DNA of 64,000 bases from contig NZ_KE384022.1 in the NCBI RefSeq assembly GCF_000423465.1, positions 1-64,000 on the forward strand, in the 5' to 3' direction. This DNA comes from Propionicicella superfundia DSM 22317 (GTDB lineage Bacteria > Actinomycetota > Actinomycetes > Propionibacteriales > Propionibacteriaceae). Below are positions 51,647 to 60,532 of this stretch, piece by piece. Below the pieces are notes generated by a model. It did no database searches. It was not told the DNA's origin and saw only the letters and a list, made by a program, of their open reading frames with translations. A program made the translations under genes and the position numbers. The stretch's first letter is position 1; every line of letters begins with the position of its first letter.

Positions 51647-52432
51647 CTACACCGGCGGCCAGGGGATGACCGGCCACAGGTCGGACGGATGCGGAAAGCT
51701 GCCCGCGGTCAGCAGCGCCTCGGCCCGCGACACGGTCGCCGCGACCTCGACCTCCGATCCCAGGACGCCCAGCGCGTCGGGCGCGGCCTGCCGCGCAGCC
51801 TCCACGAGGGCCGCCTCCTCGTCGGTCAGCGGTTCGCCCGCCCACCCCCAGAGGACGGTGCGGAGCTTGTGCTCGTGGTGGAAGCACACACCGTGGTCCA
51901 CGCCGTAGGCCACCTCGCCCGCCGGGATCACGTGCCCGCCCTTGCGATCGGCGTTGTTGGCGAGGACGTCGAACAGGGCCAGCCGCCGCAGCCGGCCGTC
52001 GTCGGCGTGGACGACGAGCACCGGCTCCTCCTCGTCATCGACTCCCGACACGATGGGGAACTGGCCGGGACGCAGCTCATCGGTCCGGATCACGTCCACC
52101 AGCGGATCCTCGGTGGCGTCGACCCAGCACTGCACCGACCCGGGCCCGAGCGGTCCGGTCACCAGATCGGTGAACGGCACGACACCGAAACCCGCGGCGG
52201 CGGACAACCGGTACGCGGCGACCTCCCGCCTGCCCAGCGTGCCGGTGGGGAAATCCCACAACGGAGCCTCGCCCGCGACCGGCTTGTACACGGCGGCCAG
52301 CCCGTCGGCACCCGTCTCGACGAGGAACGTCGCGTTCGTGGCCGTGACGAGTCGCCCGACGACGGTCAGCTCACCGAACTCGACCGGCTCGCGCGGATCG
52401 GCGGCGGCGACCAGGTCGAGATCAGAGGGCAC
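51647..52432 (-). CDS. SCO1664-family (PI3/4-kinase-like) protein
   Basis: A 261-residue protein of the SCO1664 family, a kinase-like fold related to PI3/PI4 kinases. Visible are the ATP-lysine region [34 protein letters not shown] (the catalytic D..N-type loop) and [22 protein letters not shown]. Its substrate is unknown. It starts at GTG, overlapping the DUF3090 gene by 11 bases, and is the third member of a conserved actinobacterial trio with DUF3090 and a phosphoglycerate-mutase-like protein. Confidence 0.88.
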   Translation of the reverse strand: MPSDLDLVAAADPREPVEFGELTVVGRLVTATNATFLVETGADGLAAVYKPVAGEAPLWDFPTGTLGRREVAAYRLSAAAGFGVVPFTDLVTGPLGPGSVQCWVDATEDPLVDVIRTDELRPGQFPIVSGVDDEEEPVLVVHADDGRLRRLALFDVLANNADRKGGHVIPAGEVAYGVDHGVCFHHEHKLRTVLWGWAGEPLTDEEAALVEAARQAAPDALGVLGSEVEVAATVSRAEALLTAGSFPHPSDLWPVIPWPPV

Positions 52433-52967
52433 GGTAGCCGTTCAGACGGGGGCAGACGTGACCCTCCGCGTCCAACGGCTGGCCGCAGAGCGGGCACGGC
52501 GGGCGGCCCGCCCTCACCAGCGCGAGAGCACGGGCGACGAACTCCCGACCCATCTCCATCGGCAACTGCACGACCAGGGACTCGCCGTCGGCCTCCTCCT
52601 CGGCGACGTCCTCGTCGGTCGCGTCGGTCGCGAACAGCTCGACCTGGATCCGGCGAGCGGCGATGTCCCACGCGATCGACATCGTGCCGACACGGAAGTC
52701 CGCCATGAGCGGCAGGTCGAGCGGCTCGGCGTCGACGGCCTCGGGGAGCGTGCCCGGATCGCCGACGTCCTCCACGACCAGGGAGATCTGATCCATCAGC
52801 CGGTTGAGGTGCTCGGCGAGGATCTGCACCTGTTCCTTCTCGCACACCACGCTGACGAGACGGTTTCCCTGCCGCGCCTGCATGTAGAACGTGCGCTCCC
52901 CGGGCCGTCCGATGGTTCCCGCCACGAAACGGTCCGGCTGTTCGAGCCGGTGCGTGATCCTGGCCAT
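52422..52967 (-). CDS. DUF3090-family protein
   Basis: A 181-residue protein with the DUF3090 layout: an N-terminal [23 protein letters not shown] beta region, a central acidic segment and a C-terminal zinc ribbon-like [17 protein letters not shown] with three or four cysteines. Function is unknown. It is coupled to the SCO1664-family gene downstream and lies nine bases after the phosphomutase, a gene order conserved in actinobacteria. Confidence 0.88.
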   Translation of the reverse strand: MARITHRLEQPDRFVAGTIGRPGERTFYMQARQGNRLVSVVCEKEQVQILAEHLNRLMDQISLVVEDVGDPGTLPEAVDAEPLDLPLMADFRVGTMSIAWDIAARRIQVELFATDATDEDVAEEEADGESLVVQLPMEMGREFVARALALVRAGRPPCPLCGQPLDAEGHVCPRLNGYRAL

Positions 52968-52976
52968 GGGTCCACC

Positions 52977-53660
52977 TTAGGTCGTCGCCGCCGCGCCCAC
53001 ACCGGCGCCCCCGCCGGGCTCGGCCGGCGGGGCCTGCGGGACGAGGGGTGCGACCGGACCGGCGAGACCGTTGAGCGACACGAGCGCCCAGCGATCCGCG
53101 CCGCGGTGGAGGACGCTGACGGAAGCCGGGTTGACGATCAGCGCCTGGAACCGATCCAGCGGCAGCCCGATCGCGCCGGCGACCGCCGCCTTGATCGGAT
53201 CGGCATGCGACACCGCGGCCCACGCCGCCCACGGGCCGAACTCGGCGGCGACCCGTGCCGACCAGTCCTCGACGACGGCCGTGACACGGGCGAACAGCGC
53301 CGACATCGCCTCACCGCCGGGAAACGCGACCGTCGTCGGGCGCGACTGGATCTCGGCCCACAGCGCCTCGTCCTTCAACTCGGCGAGCCGTCGTCCCGTC
53401 CAGTCTCCGTAGTCGCACTCCCCCAGCCTGTCGTCCACGACGGCCCGGACTCCCGGGAACGCGAGATCGGCGGTCTCGCGGCATCGTTCCAGCGGCGAGA
53501 CGACGACCACGGACGGCCGCACTCCATCGAGGCGCCCGGCCAGGTCGGTCGCCTGCGCGCGTCCGGTGTCGTCCAGGTGGACGCCGGGGGCGCGGCCGGC
53601 GAGGATGCCGGCGGTGTTCGCGTCCGACCGTCCGTGCCGGACGAGGAGCAGTGTGGGCAT
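52977..53660 (-). CDS. MSMEG_4193-type histidine phosphatase/phosphomutase
   Basis: A 227-residue histidine-phosphatase fold. The catalytic [11 protein letters not shown] (His ~8, Arg-His-Gly), the [15 protein letters not shown] segment with its conserved Arg, and the second active histidine in VSHADPIKA are all present. The [11 protein letters not shown] motif is typical of this clan. The Gly/Ala/Pro-rich C-terminus looks disordered. The ATG at 53660 directly precedes the catalytic strand; the longer frame overlaps the divergent uppP gene. It heads the trio with DUF3090 and SCO1664. Confidence 0.88.
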   Translation of the reverse strand: MPTLLLVRHGRSDANTAGILAGRAPGVHLDDTGRAQATDLAGRLDGVRPSVVVVSPLERCRETADLAFPGVRAVVDDRLGECDYGDWTGRRLAELKDEALWAEIQSRPTTVAFPGGEAMSALFARVTAVVEDWSARVAAEFGPWAAWAAVSHADPIKAAVAGAIGLPLDRFQALIVNPASVSVLHRGADRWALVSLNGLAGPVAPLVPQAPPAEPGGGAGVGAAATT

Positions 53661-53774
53661 TGCCGCAGTGTACGGCGGCTGCGGGCACGGGGCCGTGTCC
53701 TGCGTTCTCCCGCCGGGGACGGGCCGTCGCCGTGTCCCGGGTGCGTCACGCGGGGAGCTGCATCGGCGCCGGTC

Positions 53775-53780
53775 TATCGT
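53775..53780 (+). promoter_or_regulatory. -10 box (TATCGT) of uppP
   Basis: TATCGT lies 28 bases before the GTG of uppP, followed by the strong ribosome site GGAAGGAG. This gives a short leader, unlike the leaderless genes nearby. Confidence 0.4.
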
Positions 53781-53807
53781 GGGTCCGGACCGAAGGAAGG
53801 AGCCCCC

Positions 53808-54644
53808 GTGGGTTGGTGGGAGGCCATCGTGCTCGGGATCGTGCAGGGCTTGACCGAATTCCTGCCGATCTCGTCCAGCGCACACCAGTCGATCGTCGGG
53901 CAGCTCTTCTTCGGCGGCCACGACCCGGGGGCGGCGTTCACCGCGGTGTCGCAGCTCGGCACCGAGACGGCCGTCATCGTGTACTTCGCCAAGGACATAG
54001 GCCACATCATCAAGAGCTGGTTCCTGTCCCTGACGGGCAGGATCCCACGCAGCGACCCCGACGCGCGGATGGGCTGGCTGGTGATCGTCGGCTCGATCCC
54101 GATCGTCCTTCTCGGCCTGCTGTTCCAGGACTGGATCGACTCGACGCTGCGGAACCTGTGGATCACCGTCACGATGCTCGCCGTCTTCGCCGTCATCCTG
54201 GCCGTGGCGGACTGGCATGCCCGCAACGAGCGGACGCTGGATCATCTCACCTGGCCCCACGGCATCCTGTTCGGCCTGTTCCAGGCGCTGGCGCTGATCC
54301 CCGGCGTCTCCCGTTCCGGTGCCACCATCGCCGGTGGGCTGCTGCTCGGATACCGGCGCGAGGCGGCGACCCGGTACGCCTTCCTGCTCGCGATCCCGGC
54401 TGTGTTCGGATCGGGCCTGTACAAGCTCAAGGACATCGGCGGCGAGAACGCGGTGAGCTGGGGGCCGATCGTCCTCGCCACCGTCATCGCGTTCGGCATC
54501 GGCATCGTGGTGATCCACTGGCTGCTGCAGTACGTCAGCAAGCACAGCTTCCTGCCCTTCGTCGTGTACCGGCTGGCGCTGGCGGCGTTCGTCGCCGTGC
54601 TGCTGCTGACCGGCGTCCTGCAGCCGATGGGGACACAGGGGTAG
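53808..54644 (+). CDS. uppP: undecaprenyl-diphosphatase (BacA type)
   Basis: A 278-residue integral membrane phosphatase with about eight helices. It begins at GTG behind GAAGGAAGGAG. Signature motifs are [17 protein letters not shown] (residues ~10-27, the E-rich active site) and [10 protein letters not shown] (the PGxSRSG phosphate-binding motif, ~163-172). It recycles undecaprenyl pyrophosphate for cell-wall synthesis and gives bacitracin resistance when abundant. It heads a plus-strand operon with the aldo/keto reductase, starting three bases before its successor. Confidence 0.97.
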   Translation: MGWWEAIVLGIVQGLTEFLPISSSAHQSIVGQLFFGGHDPGAAFTAVSQLGTETAVIVYFAKDIGHIIKSWFLSLTGRIPRSDPDARMGWLVIVGSIPIVLLGLLFQDWIDSTLRNLWITVTMLAVFAVILAVADWHARNERTLDHLTWPHGILFGLFQALALIPGVSRSGATIAGGLLLGYRREAATRYAFLLAIPAVFGSGLYKLKDIGGENAVSWGPIVLATVIAFGIGIVVIHWLLQYVSKHSFLPFVVYRLALAAFVAVLLLTGVLQPMGTQG

Positions 54645-54646
54645 CC

Positions 54647-55624
54647 GTGCGCACCCGGACGGTCGGCACGTCGGGCCTGCAGGTGTCGCGGCTCGGCCTG
54701 GGCACCATGGCCTGGGCGCACGACACCGCCTGGCCGGAGGCGCGCACTCTCGTCCGCCGGTTCGTCGACGCGGGAGGCACCCTCATCGACACCGCCGCGT
54801 CCGATGCGCACGGCGAGGCCGAGCGGTGGCTGGGGCGCATGGTCGCCGGCGACGTGTCCCGCGACGACCTCGTGATCGCCACGAAGGCGGGCTTCTCGGT
54901 GCGCGACGGGGCCGGGGTCGTCGACACGTCACGCGCCGCCCTGCTGGCGGACCTGGGCGAGTCCCTCAAGCGGCTGCGCACCGACCACGTCGACCTGTGG
55001 CAACTCCACGCATGGGGCGACAGCCCGCTCGAGGAGTCGCTGGCGGCGATGGACCACGCCGTCAGTTCCGGCATGGCACGCTATGTCGGCATCTCGAACT
55101 TCGTGGGCTGGCAGACCGCGCAGGCCGCCACGTGGCAGCGGGCGTTCCCCGGTCGAGCGCCGATCGTGTCGACACAGGTGGAGTACTCGCTGCTGGCCCG
55201 GCGCGCGGAGATCGAGGTGCTGCCGGCCGCACGAGCATTCGGGACCGGCCTGTTCGCCTGGTCGCCGCTCGGGCGCGGTGTTCTCAGCGCCAAGTACCGC
55301 ACCGGCATCCCGCGCGACTCCCGGGGCGCGTCGCCGCATTTCCGGTCCTTCGTGGAGACCTACTGGGATGATCGGTCCCGTAGCGTCGTCGAGGCGGTGC
55401 GCACGGCGGCCGACGGTCTCGGACTGTCCCCGGTGCAGGTGGCCCTGCTGTGGGTACGGGACGCGCCCGGCGTCACCGCGCCCCTCCTCGGGCCGCGCAC
55501 CGCCGAACAACTGGAACACCTGTTGGAGACCGAGGAGGACGTCCTGCCGGCCGCGATCGTGGCAGCGCTGGACGACGTCTCGGGCGGCCCCAACGTCGGA
55601 CGTGGAGAGGAAGAGACACAATGA
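54647..55624 (+). CDS. aldo/keto reductase
   Basis: A 325-residue TIM-barrel oxidoreductase. Visible are GTSGLQVSRLGLGTMAWA, LIDTAASDAHGEAERWLG, DDLVIATKAG with the catalytic Lys, a His in VDLWQLHAWGD, and the NADPH-binding SPLGRGVLSAKY. The catalytic Tyr of the usual D-Y-K-H tetrad is replaced (TAASDAHG instead of TA..YG), so activity is uncertain. It starts at GTG three bases after uppP and overlaps the dipeptidase (ATGA). It belongs to a conserved actinobacterial gene neighbourhood of mshC, uppP and the trio. Confidence 0.88.
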   Translation: MRTRTVGTSGLQVSRLGLGTMAWAHDTAWPEARTLVRRFVDAGGTLIDTAASDAHGEAERWLGRMVAGDVSRDDLVIATKAGFSVRDGAGVVDTSRAALLADLGESLKRLRTDHVDLWQLHAWGDSPLEESLAAMDHAVSSGMARYVGISNFVGWQTAQAATWQRAFPGRAPIVSTQVEYSLLARRAEIEVLPAARAFGTGLFAWSPLGRGVLSAKYRTGIPRDSRGASPHFRSFVETYWDDRSRSVVEAVRTAADGLGLSPVQVALLWVRDAPGVTAPLLGPRTAEQLEHLLETEEDVLPAAIVAALDDVSGGPNVGRGEEETQ

Positions 55625-56652
55625 TCCCGGTCATCGACGGCCACAACGATCTCGCGTGGCACCGCCGGAACACGGCCGACTACTCGGTCGAGAGGCTCGA
55701 CGCCGAGTCGGCGGCCACGCTGCACACCGACATCCCGAAGATGCGCCGCGGCGGGCTGCAGGGCCAGTTCTGGTCGGTCTACGTGCACACCGACCTCTCC
55801 GAGGCCGATCGCATCCGCGGGACGCTGGAGCAGATCGACTTCGTGCGACGGCTCGCCGCCCGCTACCCGGACGTGTTCGCCCGCACCGTCACCGCCGACG
55901 ACGTCGAGCGCGCCATGGCCGCCGGCAGGATCGCGTCCCTCATGGGTGTCGAGGGCAGCCACCAGATCGGGGGCTCCTTCGCGGTGCTGCGCTCGTACGC
56001 GCGGCTCGGCGTGCGGTACATGACCCTGACCTGGAACCTGACCACCGAGTTCGCCGACGCCAACGTAGGCGAACCCGTCCACGGCGGGCTCAGCGACCGC
56101 GGGCGGGAACTCGTCGCCGAGATGAACCGCCTCGGGATGCTGGTGGATCTGTCGCACGTGTCGGCGGCGACGATGCGCGACGCCCTGCGGGCGAGCCGGC
56201 TGCCGGTCATCTTCAGCCACTCGTCCTGCTTCGCCCTCAACCCCCATCCGCGCAACGTCCCCGACGACGTCCTGACCGGGTTGGCGACGAACGGCGGCGT
56301 GCAGATGATCACGTTCGTCCCGCACTTCGTGTCGACCGACTACTGGGAATGGGAGAAGGCCGGCAGCGACGGACCCGCCCCGCGGGTGACGCTGCCCGAG
56401 GTCGTCGCCCACATCGAGCACGCCCGCGAGGTCATGGGCATCGACCACATCGGCCTCGGCGGAGACTACGACGGCTTCGATGCCCCCGGACCGGAGGGGC
56501 TGGAGGACGTATCCCGGTACCCGGCGCTCTTCGCGGAGCTGCGCGACCGTGGCTGGTCGGACGACGACCTGCACAGGCTCGGCCACCGCAACATCCTGCG
56601 CGTCCTGCACGACAACGACGCGGCCCTGCGGACGGCCGCCGACCTCGCCTGA
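55621..56652 (+). CDS. membrane dipeptidase (M19 family)
   Basis: A 343-residue M19 zinc peptidase. It begins VIDGHNDLAW with the H-x-D zinc motif and continues with MGVEGSHQIGG (bridging Glu), GVRYMTLTWN, VDLSHVSAATM with a zinc His, IFSHSSC with another, and HIGLGGDYDGFD. It hydrolyses dipeptides, including some with D-amino acids. There is no signal peptide, so it should act in the cytoplasm. It is ATGA-coupled to the aldo/keto reductase. Confidence 0.95.
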   Translation: MIPVIDGHNDLAWHRRNTADYSVERLDAESAATLHTDIPKMRRGGLQGQFWSVYVHTDLSEADRIRGTLEQIDFVRRLAARYPDVFARTVTADDVERAMAAGRIASLMGVEGSHQIGGSFAVLRSYARLGVRYMTLTWNLTTEFADANVGEPVHGGLSDRGRELVAEMNRLGMLVDLSHVSAATMRDALRASRLPVIFSHSSCFALNPHPRNVPDDVLTGLATNGGVQMITFVPHFVSTDYWEWEKAGSDGPAPRVTLPEVVAHIEHAREVMGIDHIGLGGDYDGFDAPGPEGLEDVSRYPALFAELRDRGWSDDDLHRLGHRNILRVLHDNDAALRTAADLA

Positions 56653-56727
56653 TGCGGGCCGCTCCGTGCCCCTGTCGGCGTGCCCCGACGACGGGGCAAT
56701 CGGTTCGCGAAACCTCCGCGGGCTTGC

Positions 56728-56733
56728 TAAGCT
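56728..56733 (+). promoter_or_regulatory. -10 box (TAAGCT) of tRNA-Leu
   Basis: TAAGCT lies 30 bases before the mature 5' end of the tRNA; TTCGCG 18 bases upstream may be the -35. The same hexamer occurs ahead of infC. Confidence 0.45.
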
Positions 56734-56762
56734 TCGATGGCTGTCCGGAGCGATCCGGACGG

Positions 56763-56848
56763 GTCCGGGTGGCGGAATAGGTAGACGCGCTAGCTTGAGG
56801 TGCTAGTGCCCGTTATAGGGCGTGGAGGTTCAAGTCCTCTCTCGGACA
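56763..56848 (+). tRNA. tRNA-Leu (anticodon GAG)
   Basis: An 86-nt class II tRNA. Acceptor GTCCGGG pairs with CTCGGAC, the D-arm region is GGCGGAATAGGTAGACGC, the anticodon loop is CTTGAGG on stem GCTAG/CTAGT, the long variable arm is GCCCGTTATAGGGC, and the T arm GGAGG-TTCAAGT-CCTCT is intact. The partial 3' CA is followed by the terminator hairpin. Confidence 0.97.
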
Positions 56849-56873
56849 CAAACCGGAGCCCCTGTCAGCCAGG

Positions 56874-56903
56874 GCGAAAGCCCAAGCTGGCGGGGGCTTT
56901 CGC
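56874..56903 (+). terminator. hairpin terminator behind tRNA-Leu
   Basis: GCGAAAGCCC (56874-56883) pairs perfectly with GGGCTTTCGC (56894-56903) around a ten-base loop, 25 bases after the tRNA. It has the A/T-containing arms typical of factor-independent terminators. Confidence 0.8.
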
Positions 56904-57003
56904 ATGTCCGGTCGGGCGGGCCGCTCGCCGCCGGACGGGTGCAGGCCGCGCCGGGCTCATGCAGGCCCGGGCCACCCCGCTACGGTGAGCCCAGGAGGAG
57001 CGC

Positions 57004-57795
57004 ATGGCTGAGCCCAAGAACGTCGAGCACGGCGACCCCCAGGTTGCCCTGCCGAACGAGATCCTGCGATCTGTCGTCGGCAGCGGCGTCCACGGCATCG
57101 CCATCGCGGGTACCGACGACCACGACGAGATGGGTGTCTACATCGAGCCGCCCGAGTACCTGCTCGGCGTGGAGCCGCGTCGCCAGGACTACATCTGGCG
57201 CAGTCAGCCTGAAGGTGTGCGCAGTCGCCACGGCGACACCGACCTCGTCCTGTACTCGCTGCGGAAGTATCTGCGGCTGGCGATCAAGGGCAACCCGACC
57301 GTGATGCTGCCGCTGTTCGCACCCGAGGAGTCGCTGGTCATCGTGACGCCGCTGGGCGAGGAGCTCCGGTCGATGCGGACGTCCTTCCTCTCGCAGCAGG
57401 CCGTCGAGCGGTTCCTGGGCTACATGCACTCCCAGCATGAACGGATGCTGGGTCGGTCGAAACGCAACGTCCCCAGTCGTCCCGAACTCATCGAGCTGTA
57501 CGGCTGGGATGTCAAGTACGGCAGCCACGCGCTCCGCCTGGCCCACCAGGGGTTCGAGATCGCGAGCACGGGTCACCTGACGCTGCCGATGCCGCCGGCC
57601 CAACGGAAGCGAGTCCTCGCGGTGAAGCGGGGCGAGATCCCGCGTGACGAGGTCTCAGCCGAGATCGCGCAACTCGAAGCCCACGTGCGCGAACTGCTCG
57701 ACACCAGGCGTACTCCGCTCCGGGAGGCGGCCGACCTCGATGCCATCACCGCCTGGGCGGTCAGCGCCCACCGCCGCCACTGGGGTTGGGCATAG
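57004..57795 (+). CDS. predicted nucleotidyltransferase (COG3541 type)
   Basis: A 263-residue protein with a minimal nucleotidyltransferase head, VVGSGVHGIAIAGTDDHDEMGVYI (GS...G...D-D-x-D pattern, residues ~22-45). It continues with EPPEYLLGV and SLRKYLRLAIKGNPTVM, characteristic of the COG3541 group. An HTH-like C-terminal helix bundle ends the protein. Members have been found near RNA ligase genes and in phages; their substrate is unknown. RtcB lies 1.5 kb downstream on the same strand. AGGAGG precedes the ATG, with TACGGT as -10 candidate. Confidence 0.8.
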   Translation: MAEPKNVEHGDPQVALPNEILRSVVGSGVHGIAIAGTDDHDEMGVYIEPPEYLLGVEPRRQDYIWRSQPEGVRSRHGDTDLVLYSLRKYLRLAIKGNPTVMLPLFAPEESLVIVTPLGEELRSMRTSFLSQQAVERFLGYMHSQHERMLGRSKRNVPSRPELIELYGWDVKYGSHALRLAHQGFEIASTGHLTLPMPPAQRKRVLAVKRGEIPRDEVSAEIAQLEAHVRELLDTRRTPLREAADLDAITAWAVSAHRRHWGWA

Positions 57796-57835
57796 GACGC
57801 TCTCGACGCGGGCGTCCAGGGGATTCGCCGAGGAC

Positions 57836-58225
57836 CTACAGGATCTTCTCGAAGACCATCGTCGCCTGGATTCGATCGCCGCCGCCGAGCCCCTTGCTGC
57901 CCGATGCTGCGGTGGTGATCGTGTGCAGCCGGTATCCGAGCGCGGCCTGAGAGTTGATCGCCTTCTCCAACTCGGTCAGGTTCCCGGAGCCCGTTCCCCA
58001 CATCTTCTCTTTGAGGATGACCTGGAGGACGACATAACTCGCTCCCCGCGGCGCAGGGCGAGCCTGGCCGCCCGCCACGGCATCCGCTGCGATCCGATCG
58101 ATCAGGCCGCCAGGGCCCTGCGGTCCAGGGGGCGCGGTCTGCACCTTGTCGGTCCAGTCCTTTCCGTCCCACCACCGCATTGTTCCCGAACCATCGTTGT
58201 ACCAACCCGCCTGCGTCTGAGCCAC
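57836..58225 (-). CDS. DUF2510/DUF4177-domain protein
   Basis: A 129-residue protein starting at GTG. The N-terminal AGWYNDGSGTMRWWDGKDWTD is a DUF2510 unit (the P-G-W-Y-x-D...R-W-W-D-G..W pattern). A Pro/Gly linker follows, then a C-terminal alpha/beta domain reading YVVLQVILKEKMWGTG...LEKAINSQAALGYRLHTITTA, which resembles DUF4177 (short sensor-like domains). It probably binds something in the cytoplasm; no function is established. It has no obvious operon partner. Confidence 0.75.
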   Translation of the reverse strand: MAQTQAGWYNDGSGTMRWWDGKDWTDKVQTAPPGPQGPGGLIDRIAADAVAGGQARPAPRGASYVVLQVILKEKMWGTGSGNLTELEKAINSQAALGYRLHTITTAASGSKGLGGGDRIQATMVFEKIL

Positions 58226-58412
58226 CGGACTCCATCCCTCCTACGCCTGCCGACCTCGGCACACTAGCAGCGGCCGACTCACGGCATTCCGGCCCCGAGA
58301 GCAGGAACTCCCGCTCCACGGAAGACAACAGCCTCCACCAGGCGTGGTTCGCCACCGCGACGGTGGGGTCGCCCGCGAAGCCGCACAGGGGCGTCCTCAA
58401 ACCCGAGAGGGA

Positions 58413-58847
58413 TCAGCCCTCGTCGGCCTCGCGCACCAGCGTCCGGCCCGGCTCTGCCAGCAACCACCGCACGCCGGCGCGCGAAAGCAGGAGCACCAGG
58501 ATCAACCCGGTCACGGCGAAGAACCCACCGAGCTTCACCTGATCCGCGAAGACCAACGCCACCAGTTCGAGCACGACGAACTTGCTGCCCACGAGGAGCG
58601 CCCACAAGAGCAGGGCGGCCGCGACCTTGCCCGGGACGGTCGTGGCGGCCTTCAGCCGTCGTTTGACGCGGTTCTTCGCCAGAACCACGACGTCGAGCAC
58701 CAGCTTCAGCAGAACCGCGGTCAACAGTGACAGCGTGAACGTCTCCGCGATGACCAGCGGGACGTACTCCGCCGCCAGGTTGAGCACGACCACGTAGACG
58801 AACACGTCGACCACGTCGGCCGGATTCACGATCCGGGCCCGCGGCAT
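58413..58847 (-). CDS. small integral membrane protein (144 aa)
   Basis: Four predicted membrane helices occupy most of the protein (about 10-35, 38-60, 78-100 and 106-125), with a basic loop KNRVKRRLKAATTVPGK in the middle. A short N-terminal part, MPRARIVNPADVVDVFVYVVV, precedes them. The family is not recognised; it may be a channel-like or phosphatase-associated actinobacterial hypothetical. The ATG at 58847 is chosen because it lies just before the hydrophobic core; the frame extends 21 codons upstream. Confidence 0.6.
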   Translation of the reverse strand: MPRARIVNPADVVDVFVYVVVLNLAAEYVPLVIAETFTLSLLTAVLLKLVLDVVVLAKNRVKRRLKAATTVPGKVAAALLLWALLVGSKFVVLELVALVFADQVKLGGFFAVTGLILVLLLSRAGVRWLLAEPGRTLVREADEG

Positions 58848-59101
58848 CGCCGATCCCCCCACGGCCCCTCCTCCGGGTACAGAATCCGCCGCCCGCGATC
58901 GCAGGTTCATCGAGGCTAGCCTCCCGGCGAGCGCTTGCCCAGATCGTCATCCGCATGACCCCGGAGACAGGTTCCAGGAAACGAGCACTCCTCCGCGCTC
59001 GGGCTCCCGGGCCGTCGGGCCCCGCTCCGGCCTCATGCCCGCCGGGGGCGATCCGGGGATGCTCGCCGACACGATCGGCGCGCCGCTCCACCGTAAACCG
59101 G

Positions 59102-59130
59102 TTGCGCGAACACCGGTGCGTCCATACCGT
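59102..59130 (+). promoter_or_regulatory. candidate sigma-A-type promoter (TTGCGC - 17 - TACCGT)
   Basis: TTGCGC at 59102-59107 and TACCGT at 59125-59130 are separated by 17 bases. Transcription would start around 59135, just at the 5' strand of the outer helix of the candidate structured RNA, which supports both predictions. Confidence 0.5.
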
Positions 59131-59131
59131 T

Positions 59132-59264
59132 GCTGGCCGGCCAGAAGGAGGCTACCGGCATGCGATGCGAGGCGAAGCAGTTCCCCGCCACGGGGCTCGT
59201 CCCGCATGCCCGCCCAGGATCCTGACAGCATGCCAGCGAGCCCCGGACGCATCCGTCCGGGGCT
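59132..59264 (+). ncRNA. candidate structured RNA or attenuator leader upstream of rtcB
   Basis: A nested fold is visible: outer helix GCTGGC (59132-59137) with GCCAGC (59232-59237); a middle 8-bp perfect helix GGCATGCG (59157-59164) with CGCATGCC (59203-59210); and an inner hairpin CCCC-GCCAC-GGGG (59183-59195). A terminator hairpin follows at once, and then the rtcB ribosome site. It does not match a riboswitch class I recognise. It may be a free small RNA or a leader that lets transcription pass into rtcB under some condition. No homologues were compared. Confidence 0.45.
59239..59264 (+). terminator. perfect 11-bp terminator hairpin directly before rtcB
   Basis: AGCCCCGGACG (59239-59249) and CGTCCGGGGCT (59254-59264) are perfectly complementary around a CATC tetraloop, followed by CTTTC. 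It ends 29 bases before the rtcB start codon, so it would stop any transcript from the promoter at 59102 unless prevented. Confidence 0.8.
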
Positions 59265-59293
59265 CTTTCACATTCACGAAAAGAGGAACGACC

Positions 59294-60466
59294 ATGAAAC
59301 GGCTTGGCACGCGGCTCTTCGCCTGGGCCTCCGTCCTCGACGACCAGGCACGGGACCAGGCCCTCGCGGCGAGCCGGTTGCCGTTCGTCCACCCGCACAT
59401 CGCACTGATGCCGGACGCGCACCTGGGCAAGGGAGCAACCGTCGGATCGGTCATCCCCACGCTGGGGGCGATCATCCCCGCGGCGGTCGGAGTGGACATC
59501 GGCTGCGGCATGATCGCGGTCCGCACCCCGCTGACCGTCGCCGACCTGCCGGCGGACCGGACGTCGGTCCGCGAGGCGATCGAGGCAGCCGTCCCGACAT
59601 CCGCAGGCTCCTACAACACGCAGATCGCCCATGTACACACGCAGGAGCGGATCACCGAGCTGGAGGCCGAAGCCGAGAAGGCGAGGTTCGATCCCGAGGA
59701 CTACGCGGCGAACTGGCGGCTCCAGGTGGGGACCCTCGGCTCCGGCAACCATTTCATCGAGTTGTCCGCCGACGAGCTGGGACGGGTGTGGGCGTTCCTG
59801 CACTCCGGCTCCCGGGGCGTGGGGAACAAGATCGCCCTCCACCACATCGCGGTCGCCCGGCGGCTGGCCACGCAGTGGTGGATCGACCTGCCCGATCCCG
59901 ACCTGGCGTACCTGGTCGAGCGGACCGACGAGTTCTGGGCCTACATCCGGCATCTGCGGTGGGCGCAGCGGTTCGCGCTCCTCAACCGTGAGGAGATGAT
60001 GGACCGGGTTCTCGCGTGCGTCGCCGGCTGGCTCGGCGTGGACCGGCTGGACCGGCTCGAAGAGGTCAACTGCCACCACAACTACACCGAATCCGAACGA
60101 CACTTCGGCAAGCAGGTGTGGCTGTCCCGGAAGGGCGCGATCGACGCATCGGAGGGGGTCGCGGGCCTGATCCCGGGGTCCATGGGAACGGCGTCCTACG
60201 TCGTGACCGGCCGGGGCAACCCGATGGCGCTGCGGTCCGCCCCGCACGGCGCCGGACGGCAGCTCAGCAGGTCGCAGGCCCGCAAGAGGTTCACCGCCGA
60301 CGACCTCGAGCGGGCGATGGGCGGGATCGAGTACCGTCACACGCCGGCGTTCATCGACGAGATCCCGGCCGCCTACAAGGACATCGACCAGGTCATGGCC
60401 GATGCCGCCGATCTCGTGGAGGTGCGGCACGTCCTGCGGCAGCTCGTCAACGTGAAGGGCGACTGA
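59294..60466 (+). CDS. rtcB: RtcB-type RNA ligase
   Basis: A 390-residue RtcB. Conserved metal and guanylation residues are visible in MPDAHLGKGATVGSVIP, VGVDIGCGM (Cys-containing metal loop), GSGNHFIEL, HSGSRGVGNKI, CHHNYTE, and the C-terminal PHGAGRQLSRSQARK whose histidine accepts GMP. It joins RNA 3'-phosphate or 2',3'-cyclic phosphate ends to 5'-OH and so repairs RNA cut by endonucleases. The chain is shorter than archaeal RtcB (~480). The start is backed by AGAGGA. It is preceded by the terminator-bearing leader. Confidence 0.95.
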   Translation: MKRLGTRLFAWASVLDDQARDQALAASRLPFVHPHIALMPDAHLGKGATVGSVIPTLGAIIPAAVGVDIGCGMIAVRTPLTVADLPADRTSVREAIEAAVPTSAGSYNTQIAHVHTQERITELEAEAEKARFDPEDYAANWRLQVGTLGSGNHFIELSADELGRVWAFLHSGSRGVGNKIALHHIAVARRLATQWWIDLPDPDLAYLVERTDEFWAYIRHLRWAQRFALLNREEMMDRVLACVAGWLGVDRLDRLEEVNCHHNYTESERHFGKQVWLSRKGAIDASEGVAGLIPGSMGTASYVVTGRGNPMALRSAPHGAGRQLSRSQARKRFTADDLERAMGGIEYRHTPAFIDEIPAAYKDIDQVMADAADLVEVRHVLRQLVNVKGD

Positions 60467-60532
60467 GGGCCCCGCATGGCCGCCCCGGCCGGTGTCACCT
60501 GCCGGGACGGCCTCGCCACCGGGGAGCGGTGC

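Noticed and set aside
59102-59240. Cobalamin or another known riboswitch upstream of rtcB
   Set aside because: Fragments such as CCTGACAGC looked suggestive, but the conserved boxes are absent or on the wrong strand; only an unnamed structured RNA is claimed.
58955-59293. N-terminal extension of rtcB in the same frame
   Set aside because: It would run through the promoter, structured RNA and terminator; conserved RtcB sequence begins at 59294.
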